A stretch of 64,000 bases of DNA, taken from assembly GCA_947579665.1 (NCBI GenBank), contig OX388345.1:66269454-66333453 (forward strand), in the 5' to 3' direction. The DNA is from Sympetrum striolatum. Lineage: Eukaryota > Arthropoda > Insecta > Odonata > Libellulidae. Both the position numbers and the translations under genes were made by a program. The notes under the pieces were generated by a model that saw nothing but the letters and a program-made list of their open reading frames with translations, made no database searches and was not told the origin of the DNA. Shown here one piece after another: positions 47,852 to 58,995 of this stretch (its first letter is position 1; each line of letters starts with the position of its first letter).

Positions 47852-47925
47852 AGCCATTTAGCTCAGTTGGTTAGAGCATCGTGTTAATAAAGCGAAGGTA
47901 GTAGGTTTGATTCCTCCAAGGGCCA
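47852..47925 (+). tRNA. tRNA-Ile(AAU), decayed copy (probable pseudogene)
   Basis: The sequence has the length and order of a tRNA: an A box (TAGCTCAGTTGGTTAGAGC), an anticodon loop TTAATAA with AAT, a B box GGTTTGATTCC and a 3' GGCCA. It closely follows the eukaryotic tRNA-Ile(AAU) pattern. Damage is visible. The acceptor stem AGCCATT/AAGGGCC has mismatches at pairs 1 and 5, the anticodon stem TCGTG/AGCGA has one, and the T stem GTAGG/CCTCC has one. The conserved TTCGA of the T loop is TTTGA. No run of four T's follows closely to end RNA polymerase III transcription. It most likely is a dead gene copy or a retroposed relic. Confidence 0.85.
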
Positions 47926-48274
47926 TATGTTATACCTACTGCATTACAAACGCCAATTTCTTTCGATTGTGAATTCAATGATATATTTTAGGGTGTTTCT
48001 AGTATTTCTGAAAAGATTCCACTTCTATAGCGCCAAATGAAAGTTAGAAGAATGGGGCCTGGGAGAACATATTCAGAATTGTTAATGTGATCGTTTTACA
48101 ATCGGATATCCTGGATGTTAAATAATGTTTTTTCAAATAGAATGGAATCACGATAAACGAAACGAAGAGAAAAATAAATCTTTCAAATAGTTTATACGAC
48201 TCCTACCATATGTCTGTAGGTTTTCTGCGGGAAAATGATTTTATCAATCATGAATATGTATGTAACCATGTATA

Positions 48275-48319
48275 TAGCCATATAGCATGGATGTGTGTAG
48301 CCATATAGCATGGTGTGTA
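48275..48319 (+). repeat. Two-copy 23-bp tandem repeat
   Basis: TAGCCATATAGCATGGATGTGTG (48275-48297) is followed directly by TAGCCATATAGCATGGTGTGTAC, identical over the first 16 bases. Confidence 0.8.
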
Positions 48320-50004
48320 CAAATAAATTACTACTATGAATTATTTCCATGAGTGAGTAAAATACGAAGTTTGGAAAGCTCTGAACAGAAAAATTATCCT
48401 AAAAATTAATGTAGCATTCTTAACAATCGTTCTGTAATGTACGAGTTGAATTATGACTGGGTTAATTTGCAAAGCATTACCACAATGTAATACTACTCAT
48501 CAGAATTGAATGGAGTATAAAATTAAAGGATATGTGGAATAGCATAAATTGTCCGGGGAAACGGGATATTCTTGTTGTTTATTTCTGTTTACTTCAAGAT
48601 ATTGCTATCAAAGCAATTTCACGAGGTCCTCCTAATTAGAGTTACCGTATGTATATTTCAGAAAGATAGTTATTCATTTTGATCCTTATTTTTTTATAAA
48701 TTTAAATTCACCCGATGTTTCTCTTCGAGGTATGTATGTGAAAACGCTGTTTAAAGTAATAAACAGATAAAAAGACGTGAGTAGGCATTCCTCTTTATTC
48801 GGAATAGTAAATTATTAGATATCGCCTAAGCACATATTGTATTTCCTGTCACACCTGCATACTTTCTTTTTCTTTGTTTTCTGGGCGTCATAAAAGTTAT
48901 CTGAAGTTTATTCATTTCTTAAGATGTCGTTATGGCATCAAAGCTGTGAAATTCCTAGTAGAATGAGGAATCTCTAGAATGCGTAACTGTGGAATTTCCA
49001 TTCAGAGGACGTCTCAAGGTTGATGCGAGGAGAAATGGTGTAGAAGATGGTGACTGAATGGAAATGTATTGTTTTATTTTGTACTTCGTCATACTATGAT
49101 ATGAACGATCAAGTCCACTGTGAAGCAAGAGAAGCCGTATAGTCTTTGGTTTCATCGAATCTAAAATGTTGTGATACGATCCATAACTGTTTTCCAAAAA
49201 GATTTACATCGAATAAGTTCATTTCGATGAAGCGGTTTATTTAGTTTTGAAGACATCGTTTTTCCTCTCAGAGATGAGTGAAATTTAAAATTTTTATCGC
49301 AGTAATTCGATAGGAATTGCAAAATTTTTGTACTTTTTGTCCCTTAATTAGGATTCCTCCCTCGGGACACGAGTATTCACCGTTCTAAAATTGGATTTTA
49401 GTATCCCGTTTTTGCGATTTCTTTATCAAATCAGGGTCATATTTTTGTAATCATAATTGAATCATTTATTTATGAAACGGGACGTACCCATTTGGTTACG
49501 AACTAGAAAAAAATTGCAATAATCATATCAAAATCACATATAATAAGATTTCAAAGGAATAAAATTTTACAAGAAATAGGGCATAATTATAATTTATACG
49601 TCCTACTTGAATCACTTGATTTAAATTATCATCATTTTTCAGTGAAAGGAAATATGTACGTTATTTACTCGTGATATTTATCTAATCCCAATTCGATTTA
49701 CGCATACTCAACATAAGAATATCAAATTGGTTCAAGATAAAAATTTACGACGGTATTAGTAAGACCTCTTTGGGGTAATGAACTCTCACTTGAATTGTTT
49801 AACTTTGATAATGGAACTGCTTCGCTTAGAAACTAAGTTATGCAGCGTATGGACGTATTCGTATGGGATTGGCCGGCTCTTTTGATTCGATTTGGAAAGT
49901 GGAGGACATAGCAATTGATAAATTGTGTATGGGTAAAAATTTACATAAAAGCGCAATATTTGAGACGTATGAGTAAACTATTATTTCCGATTATTTAAAG
50001 TGAG
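48320..50004. other. AT-rich non-coding stretch
   Basis: No gene or repeat structure recognised. Confidence 0.45.
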
Positions 50005-50050
50005 ATCCTTTTAGATGTATGCTTTTAATGTACATACATTCTAAAAGGAT
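50005..50050. repeat. 46-base hairpin, 17-bp stem with one bulge
   Basis: ATCCTTTTAGATGTATG pairs with CATACATTCTAAAAGGAT, one unpaired base, loop of 11. Isolated; no poly-T or coding context. Confidence 0.75.
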
Positions 50051-52349
50051 ATTATTAAATTGTTATCATAGTATATATCTAGACTAATTTCTATGCATAT
50101 TGTAATTTGGTGATAAAATGTGTTATAACATAACGGCACATACAGTATTCTCGTTGAATATCCTCATCCTTGAGCAAGTAGTTCGTATTTTATATAAATT
50201 TTGTATTGTAAGCCAATAGTTCCATTATAATCCGATATATTTTATTATGCACATAAATGTTGGTCGTTATTCCCGTTTGAATTTTCTGAGTAACTCTTAG
50301 AATATACAGTGACATTCTTAAATTTATTATTTTTCTCGATCATGGCAACCTCAGTTATTTTCTTGTTTCGCAACTTTTATTGGAAATGCAACAAGAATCT
50401 TCATTACTGTTTCTATTTTTCTTCTGACAGCAGGCCTGAGATAAATAACCAGATATGTGGTAATAAATAAATAAATATGTGGTATTAACTCAGCATATTT
50501 TCCGGGATGTGGTATTAAGTAGTATTTGCTTAAATTATGGGTGTTGTACAGTAAATATATTTCTGCGAATAAATTTCAATTTTATTAAATTAAATTATTT
50601 TCGATTCTTTTCATGGAATATTTTTCGGGAAACATATGGAATCAACCTTCTGCAAGAAACTTATAGCAATCGCCCTGTATGCTGGAGTACTTGAAAAAGT
50701 CAACCTGAATTTTTGGCCCTCTTTGGCAAAAACTATCGCAATTCAAACACTAATAATACTCGTATTATTAGTTCTTGTTTAATCTGCCAATCATTCACTC
50801 CATTTAAAGCTCTAAGGATACAGTTTATTCCAAATATTTTTCTACCTGCACTTATTTACTTTAAGACTTTTTAAAATAAAAATAACAACATCCTGTTGAA
50901 TCTTTAAATGTAAATTACACCCCTCAATGACTCCCCTGGTAAATCTCAGTACGTAACATCTATAAGTGAGATTTATAAAAGTTTCATGAATTCACCGTCG
51001 TTTCTTACTTCGCATTTTCCAATTTCCAATGACAAAGCTATGTCTTAATGTTCCATGTCCCAATCCTAGTTTCTTTAGTTCTACTCTTTCTTCTTTTCTT
51101 ATCGTTGCATTGAATTGGGTAAATGTTTCCTGGAATCGCAATGGCAGGACGCTCATCTTAAAGGGCTGACTCCCGCCATTGCTTAATATTCCATTTAGAA
51201 ACATTAACACAGAGAGATAGATAAACAATGACCACTCCCATTTCCCAACGGTGTTTTAAAGGTGACACCATCACTCTTCATGAACGCCTGATTGGAGTAC
51301 AGACGCCTTCGCAGCCGATGATGCCTCGCATCGCACTTGTGCCTATTGACCTTTCTGACATGGATGACCCTTCCAGGAGAGAAACTCTAACCAATTTAAC
51401 TCTCCAGGCCCTATGAAATTTATTCTCCTCCACGAGGCGAGGTTATTGTCTTCGGGAATGGAAAATGGTAAGAAATGCTTATCTTCTATCTTGGTAAAGC
51501 CGTCTAAAAACATTTCCAATTACAGAATACCCTCAAAATATCGTTCTTAATATCTGAAGGAATTTGTATTATATGGTAAAAGTTCGTCGCTTAAACTAAA
51601 ATTGTTGATTTTACATGAAGAAGAGTCTGCTAGGTAAATAGAAAGAGGTCGCCATACTTACAATTCGACGCATTATGGAGATACGACCATTGCGAAATTC
51701 AGCTTTAGAATGAGCTTCTTGGTTATTGCTCTATCTTTATAATTTTACTATTCTCATTGTTTCAAAATTGTGATTAAATTTCAGTTTCAGATATCCATAA
51801 AACAAAAATTTAGTAAACGAGAATTTATAGGTAAGCTTTAATATGTAGTTTAGTCGTGCCATCCTTAAAATAAAATGGTTTTCATCCCTAAAACAATTTT
51901 GGTTTTGCTATGGATTTTTTACACGCTATTAAGTACCACAATATAAAATATGGATCTGTGTCGTGATATCTTTCACGTCTAATAATCAGACAAAATGTAT
52001 TTCATATGTATATTTTCATCAGGCAGTTAATTAATATGCAGCAATTGTACCCGAACTTTGCACTAGATAACACGTTGCTCAGAGATCGACGGACTAAAAT
52101 TATATATGAGTATTTTTAAGTTTCTGGGATGAATACATGATGCATGAGAGAAATATTAAATCTTATACCTAAAATGAATCTTCCTTAACTGCTCATTTAT
52201 ATGCCATTCATGTCCAATTGGACAGCACAATTTTCAAACATACGTTTTCCCGAAAGAAAGGTACAGGATTCGTCTATGATAAGTCAATAAAACGTGAGAT
52301 GAAAAATAGAGGAAACGGAATTGAAACTTCATTATCCTCTGCGTATATA
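50051..52349. other. AT-rich non-coding stretch
   Basis: No gene recognised. 50990-51420 is less AT-rich and holds divergent open frames (minus 50992-51228, plus 51228-51416) meeting at 51228; neither shows a motif. Confidence 0.4.
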
Positions 52350-53050
52350 TTTCGGGTTCCCTAATTGAATTCGTTTCATCCGTTGACGTCGGAGGGTCTT
52401 TCTTCGGTTCTTGCGACCCCAGCCGTCCCCACTCTCTCATCGTAATTGCGAAGTTCGTCAAAGCCTCAGAAGGCGAGGAAATGAAAAAAGTTGCCCTCGA
52501 CGCAATGGCGGAGGAAGTGAGCCAACTTCCGTTTCGGTAATTTCCGAAAAAGAAAAAACTCTCGGAAGAAACTTGGAAATTGCCATGCTTTGAGAAGAGG
52601 CTGCTATACGGAGAAGAAAACAGTTCTCGGCTGACTCCCTCCGCCATTTCGTTGCTCTTTCCATCTCTCGCTCTGTCAATGCCCCCATGTTACTGCGCCG
52701 CCCGCGATCCTTTCAATGAGGTCGTTTCGCCGTGAACCCGGAAATGGTTCAACGCACTCTCCCCCGCTCCTTTTGTCGATGGAGGTTGAGGATATTAGGG
52801 AAATTAGTGCGTCCTGACTGTTGTGCGAGTGTGCTTTTGGGTTTCGGAGGTCGACCGAGTCGAAAGGTACGAGAGGAGGGATTTAGAGCTGCGGGAATCA
52901 GCGAGTATGTGTGAATTGTTGATTCTCAGAAACCAAAAGTGTGTTTTCATAACAGTAACAGAGTTTGATTTTCGTGAATTCACCACGTTTCCGTCCGTAG
53001 AAATCTATTTGCTCCGGCCTATGGCCGAATGATTTCGCTACCCCTTTCTG
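52350..53050. promoter_or_regulatory. CpG-dense, promoter-like island beside the CpG-depleted block
   Basis: CpG-dense DNA with an ETS-type CCGGAA at 52738-52743, CTTCCG near 52527, and CCGCCATT / AATGGCGG (YY1-like) words near 52505 and 52642. A moderate donor, AAAG|GTACGAG, lies at 52867. Overlapping frames on both strands (minus 52234-52647, 137 codons; plus 52732-52914 and 52823-53032) are not recognisable. The island ends just before CpG collapses at 53.2 kb, the arrangement seen where an unmethylated promoter and first exon lead into a methylated gene body. Direction (+) is therefore suggested but not shown. Confidence 0.4.
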
Positions 53051-54498
53051 AACTCGCTCAGAACAATGAAGTCATTCACATCTTAGGATATGCATTTAAA
53101 TGTTGTGGAACAAACCGGCCATAACTTTGTTTTTTAGATTCTAAAATTTGGATTTCTATGCGACTACGGAAGTATTCATGTTAAATTACATTAGTCAAAA
53201 ATTATATAGTTAATAATTATATAATCACATTACAATACATATTCGTAATTTTTCATACATACTGATATAGGGGCAGGGCTTATCCAAATCTATATACACC
53301 CTTATGCCAAGGAATATAGACTCCCTCCCATATGTTATACTACCATTATCCGTTTTAAGAAAAAAATCTAAAATGAAAATGCAATCTATCAATGTAACTA
53401 AAATACAAATTTATGTTACTAAACTTAGGGGAGAAAAATTTAGGACTAAAGATGGCACTTTATATATTTCCACAAGATACATTAGAAAACGGCCATCATG
53501 AGGCGAGACAGTTATCCCAAAAAATAGTCCCCTTATTCCTCTGTTTCCTTTTCTTCCCCTTTCTCCTCCTAGAAAGCATATATTATCTTATTAAGCATAA
53601 TTTCCTCACCTGATGATGGTTGATCTGTACCAATCATGGTATGTATGATGGTATGGTATACATGATGGTTGATCATACCATCTGTACCTTTTAATATATA
53701 TTTTGGAAGTAATATCCAAAGTATTATTTTTATTCCTACATATTCATATCATGGATTTACACACAGTTAAGTTTGCAATTGCAATTGATGTAATTTATTA
53801 ATGGGATTCAGCATCTGCAAGTATTTCGTCAACTTAAATTACATGTAATGGATGTAATTGGTTGAGGTAACTGCTTTACCTTTGGACATAATATAGTGCC
53901 CTTAATAGTCTAGGTACACATTCTGGTCTAACTGGACCTATGTGTATCTTTATCAGGCTATATTTTCAAATATGCAGCATTCATTCTTTGAGAAAATCTA
54001 AGAAATGGAGTATTAGATTACTGTACTCCATCACTTACTGAAGTAGACCGTCTCTTTTTAATGGCCAGCCAATTTGGGTGTTAAGATTTCATGATACTTC
54101 AAAATGTTAGTCATAGATTAAGTTGTCTGATTATTCTTTGCTTATTGTGGGATTGATCAAAAATGTTCTGGAAAACTCAATTTAAAGAATGTCACTTTTT
54201 ATCAGTTGAAGTATAAAAATGTAACAATGAACCTTCCTACGGATCCTCATTTTCCCTTCAGTTAAAGAGTGATTCACTTTTCTGCTGTAGGATGATATCC
54301 TAAAAATGATTTCATATAATATTTATTTTTTCTTACATTGACTTGACATCAATCAAAATATGAAATTTTACCTGGAAAGAAACATTTTTAAGCATTTTTT
54401 CAGTATTAAGTAATCATTTTATAGGAATTTCCCCTTAAAAAGGACATTTTTATACTTTGCGGACCAGAAAACTATCAATTTATTCATCCGCTCCTTAC

Positions 54499-54621
54499 CT
54501 TTTGCTGTTCCTTGTTCACCTTATGGTCTTCTTTGGTTATATCATCGATAATTTTCATCTCCTTTCTTCGAATAAAATTTCAACAGGGATGCTAATATTC
54601 TCCTCCCTGTTATTGCTTGTC
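54499..54621 (-). CDS. Weak candidate: 5' coding exon on the minus strand
   Basis: On the minus strand, a good acceptor (ATCTTATCTTACAG, ending at 54622) and a good donor (CAGCAAAAG|GTAAGG, exon end at 54499) bracket 123 bases. The segment carries three of the few CpGs in this block. An ATG at 54558 opens a 20-codon frame, MKIIDDITKEDHKVN and onward to EQQK, reaching the donor in phase 0; an in-frame stop lies upstream, so 54559-54621 would be 5' leader. Charged, helix-like composition. No family recognised. Neither neighbouring exons nor a promoter on this strand were identified, so chance pairing of splice-like sites remains likely. Confidence 0.22.
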
Positions 54622-57213
54622 CTGTAAGATAAGATTCATTTTGTAACTAACTCATCTAACCTCTTCAGGCTAACATTAACTGAACATTTCCTATCTGTTT
54701 AGTGAAAAATTGGAACTTACAAATAGGTCAGGAAATACACAGAATAAAACTGGAAGGAAATAATTGCAATGGTTCAACAGTTGCACTTCTATGTTTTACA
54801 ATTTACACTGAAATAATTTCAGAACTATTGATTTATACTTGTGAGCTGTTGATAGCAATGACTATTTTTTTATGAAGTTTGGTTTGAGTATACTCAAGAC
54901 TAAATTGATATGTAAGCAATATGAGTTAGTTAGGTTAAGAAACCTATAGAATGCGTAATTACATTAAAATAGATAGATAAACTTATAAATAGCAGGTACT
55001 TGGTTCTGTACCACTAGAAAAATGTCTATATCATGTAGTTTTTCTTTATCATAACTGGAACATCCTTAATAATTTCATTAAAAAACAGTAGAAATTCTGA
55101 CTCTTTTCCGAACTTCTTTCTTAAAATCACATTGAACTTTTTCCTTTTTGCAATCATGTTTGATATTATCACAATCTCTTTTGCTTCAGTGGTGTTAGGA
55201 ATGACAAGCATAGTCGCATAAAGGCATAGGTGTAGTGTTAATGGAAAGTAACTTTAAACTATTCAACCAGGATAACTGCTAAATAAGTGAAAGATTTAAC
55301 TTATATACATCTCCACATATACTGCCTTTAAATGCTGTATATAGGTAGGTAAAGTACTAATAGTGAATCATGTGTACCTTCTTCACCTTTACTAATAAGT
55401 ACTTTACCTAAAAAATCTTCCCTCCCTCAATTTTCTTTTCTTCAATTATTCTTCCACCATTGCCTTTTTTATGAATCTGGACAAGTTCCTGTAAGTCATA
55501 AACTGTGTTAGGAATAATAATATTCTTAAACTGAAGCAACTATAACCGTTTTACTCTGTATCCTCCCTCATCATAGAAAATTTTGAGTCTAAATACCCAG
55601 TTCAAAAAGTTTGGATATCAAAAAGGATTTTTCAAGATGTGATATTTTGTAATTATTTGGCTGCTTAGAAGTTGTATCTCTCCCATTATTTTCCTTTGTG
55701 ATAATAATTCTTTAAAATCTTAATTTAATCAAATGAGATGATATATTGTCAGAAGTAGAAAATGTATGGATTTATTCAAATTAATAGAATTATTAGATCA
55801 TTATTTCTTGCTATACCTAGCTCAGCAGAGTTAGACTACACCCTGCAATAATTGGAAAATATGAAAATTGCTAAGGGGTCCCATGATGCATGGAAACCCC
55901 TATATTCTTGCATAATGATTATGGCTAATATATTTGAATTACACATTGTTGTTTATGATCATCCTTGTTGTAAGAGTTACAATGTTAATGCCATGGATTT
56001 TATAACACGATTGTTGAGGTTATATACATAGGCTGTACTTGTTAGAGATTTATTGAATTACTTTGGCCAGGCCCTCTCTTTGTTTTCACAATGACCCTGA
56101 ATGTTACCCAGATATTTTCCTTTGCTCCTCTTATTTTGTCAGCTACTCTCTTCATAGGAACATAGCTTCTCTCCTCCTTGATGCCAGTTTCCTTTCTTTC
56201 CAATCACTTTCATTACAGCTGTCATTCATTTTGGTTTGCTTGATTTTATACAATCTTTTCATAAAGAACACAAAATTTAGCTCCACTTCCTTTATCTAAT
56301 TTACCTGATAATTGTTTTTTCTTTGCTACTCTCTTTAAATCTTCTTTGTTTATCATTTATCTTTAAATTGATTTCTCCCTTTTTTCTCCATCAATAAAAA
56401 TATTCATCTTATCATTCTTTCATATTACATTCCTTTTATATTTAATAAAGCATCCAAATTCAGTAAAAAAATGTTATAAAAATTTTAAGAATTAATTATG
56501 TACAGAACTATTTATTACATCATAATCGATTGTTACATCCTGAGGTTTTTGAAATTATTCTTCATCAAATGAGTATTCAATGTGGAGTGAAGTGTTATCA
56601 AAATATGTTAGCTTTATGTATGATTTAACTGCAAATTAAATCAAATAATAATATTTCTTCTGTTTAAACATCTACAAATGTATTTTTCATTAACTTGATT
56701 AGATGAATCTAATTGGAAGTTGTTGGATCACAACAGTATGAATCACAGGTTTGGCTGGTTTCATCTGTGTTTCTAATAAATTAACTCATTTCAACAAGAA
56801 TTTATGTGCAAATACACATGTACCTTCATACATAGTATATATGTATTCATAGTTACCAAAATCATTTCATTACTATCTTGCTCCATGGTAGTCATTGCTG
56901 ATTGCATATAAACCTATATGCAAATAGCACAGTTAACTCTCTTTCATAATTTTATAATTATTCTGTCTTTACATCTTGTTCTAACATTTTGAGGTACATA
57001 AAGTATAGGTTAACATTTCCATCCCTTGTCTCATGTATTGACACATCTTTCCTCTATTTTTTGCAAAGTTGGAGATAGTTGTTTGAGATTTGTGGTGATA
57101 TCAGAGCCTACTTTGATATTTGAGTTTAATTTAACTTGTTCAATTTTCCACACATAATATTAGTTTACCTTGTTTTGATTGCTATAGGTTAGATTCATAA
57201 ATTCTCACTGCAG

Positions 57214-57260
57214 AGCGTCTATTTGATGAGTCTATCTATGAGCATCTACTTCCTTTGTAA
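57214..57260 (+). CDS. Weak candidate: terminal exon on the plus strand
   Basis: After TTCTCACTGCAG (ending 57213), reading in the frame that uses two bases to complete a split codon gives RLFDESIYEHLLPL and TAA at 57258-57260. An AATAAA follows at 57315-57320. The exon carries one of the rare CpGs of the block. The peptide looks natural but is too short to assign. It fits a plus-strand gene starting at the 52.35-53.05 kb island; the minus-strand candidate at 54499 would then need a different explanation. Confidence 0.18.
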
Positions 57261-57873
57261 TGAAAAAATAATATGAAATCTTTTGGAAACGCTTATCATC
57301 TATGCTTGTTTAAAAATAAACCTCTACATTTAAAATTTGAATAGGAAAAAATAGTCTTGACCTATTTACAAGGGAATTATAATTGAATAAAAATAAAATA
57401 TATGCTACATTTAGTGCATCTATCTAAAGGATAAAATATACCAATTATCTTGGTACATACTAGACATTAAATCTGACCAAATTTCAAGCATCAGAATATT
57501 GAAAGGATATTGTCATAATATGATACTTACAACATTACTTAAACAATAATGCTGTTGAATCACAAAACTTAAAACTGTACCAAAAACTTGCAGCATCATT
57601 ACTTTGGAAAAGGCATTACAAAAAAACAATTAACAATTGAAACTTATATACTGGTGTAGGATTACTGAAAAAACCAACACCAAATGATATATGAGGCATA
57701 TGAAAAGTAAGATTTACTGTAAAGATCTACACTTTTGTGCAAGTACATATATACGAATATCATTTTCTCATGATTGTAACTAATAAGGTTCCATAAAAGG
57801 AATTTTAGGTAGTACAATTCAAAACAACCAATGTAGAGGAAATTCTCAAGGCACATAAACTCCTTCTTGTGCA

Positions 57874-57970
57874 GGGGATCAATTCCCCGCGTACCAATCT
57901 GTCGGTAGATCAATTCCCCGTGGACAAATTCCCCGGGTACAAATTCCCCGCATACGAATTCCCTCCGGAC
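57874..57970. repeat. Minisatellite, 15-16-bp unit (AAATTCCCCGSGTAC)
   Basis: Five to six units such as ATCAATTCCCCGCGTACC, ACAAATTCCCCGGGTAC and AAATTCCCCGCATACG, the last degenerate (AATTCCCTCC). In reverse it translates as repeats of G-E-F-V, a by-product of the unit length. It is the main CpG cluster inside the depleted block, so it is probably a young or recent arrival. It resembles one arm of the subrepeat foldbacks, but no opposite arm is seen nearby. Confidence 0.75.
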
Positions 57971-58888
57971 CAAGCCACGCTAATTTTTGGTAGTTTTGTA
58001 TCCTGATATAACATGTAGCTTTAATTGAATCTAATCATTGAATAGCTCCTGAGGATTTAATTCATTGAAAATTAAGTCAGTTTTTAATAGTAAAGGCAAT
58101 CTTGAAAATTAATTATTTAAACAAATTTAAGCTATTGATACATCAGAAAACAAACCAATTTAAAAGAGTATAAAGAAAAAGTATTTTGAACATCGCTGTT
58201 AATGAATTATAGGTTTAAAATCTCTAATAGCTGTGTTGGTGTACCTTCACTCATTCACCTACATTCTGAAAACCCAGGAAAGGAATGCCTAAGGAAGAAA
58301 AGGAATGGATAAGTAATTTTTAAGAAATACCCTATGTACATTTTGAGAGGATAAATATTAAACAATTTTGCAAGTATACATAATCTTATCACTTTAAGGA
58401 TATTACTTATCGTAGAGAAGGACGGGAGAGATTAGATCAAGAATAAAAGATAAATTTAAACAGGGCAGGAGCTATAGCAGTTACAAATTACGAGGGTACA
58501 ATTAACTTGACAATTAGAGGGGAAATTTGAGAACAGTTAATCTCCTGTAACTGTTTTCATAGCTTTATAATACATCATTGAAGATTCATAGAAGAATTTT
58601 CATAAGCAGAGTATGGATGAGAATAAACAATTGAAAAGGAGGAAAGAATGTTCATATAAATATAGATACCAATCGGGCTAAGGAAAGGGTTTTCAGACAA
58701 TTTTATTGGGAATATTCTATATGGACTTAAAATATAGATTATGAGAAATAAATAATGGAAATACCTTGAAAATCTTAAGGCAGATAACAAAAGGAAAGTA
58801 AATGAATACTGTAAGATGTGAGGAAGTGATGGACAATGTGCAAGATGAAATAAAATTTAATAAATTCCACTTACCTAGGTCTTTTTTT

Positions 58889-58995
58889 AAAAGTGCTTCG
58901 ACTTCTTCTGAAAATTCACGCATGGGTACCCTGCAGGAATAGAACCCAGGACCGCTTTCACTGAAGCCATACCCACTGCCATATGGCTATCGAAG
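58889..58995 (-). mobile_element. tRNA-derived SINE, copy 3
   Basis: On the minus strand: GATAGCCATATGGCAGTGGGTATGGC in D-arm position, GAAAGCGGTCC, a B box with one change (GGTTCTATTCC), GCAGGGTACC, and the distal block ending TCGAAGCACTT. It matches copies 1 and 2 in order. Its remaining CpGs are among the few in this block. Confidence 0.75.

Noticed and set aside
52234..52647. 137-codon minus-strand frame
   Set aside because: Overlaps open frames on the other strand in a CpG island; no domain, no splice evidence.
53628..53700. Local ATGATGGT/ATCATACC duplications and palindromes
   Set aside because: Low-complexity slippage; no element structure.
53811..53843. Exon-like HLQVFRQLKLH stretch after a CAG
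   Set aside because: Poor pyrimidine tract and weak donors (GTAATG); chance is more likely.
54003..54093. 30-codon open stretch with natural-looking residues (TPSLTEVDRLF)
   Set aside because: No acceptable acceptor/donor pair in the needed frame.
55026..55211. Lys/Ile-rich 61-codon minus-strand frame carrying two of the rare CpGs
   Set aside because: Looks protein-like but composition is what AT-rich DNA yields; no acceptor upstream and no family recognised.
55344..55410. 14-bp inverted pair TAGGTAAAGTACTA / AAGTACTTTACCTA
   Set aside because: Short, AT-rich and isolated; not enough for a MITE call.
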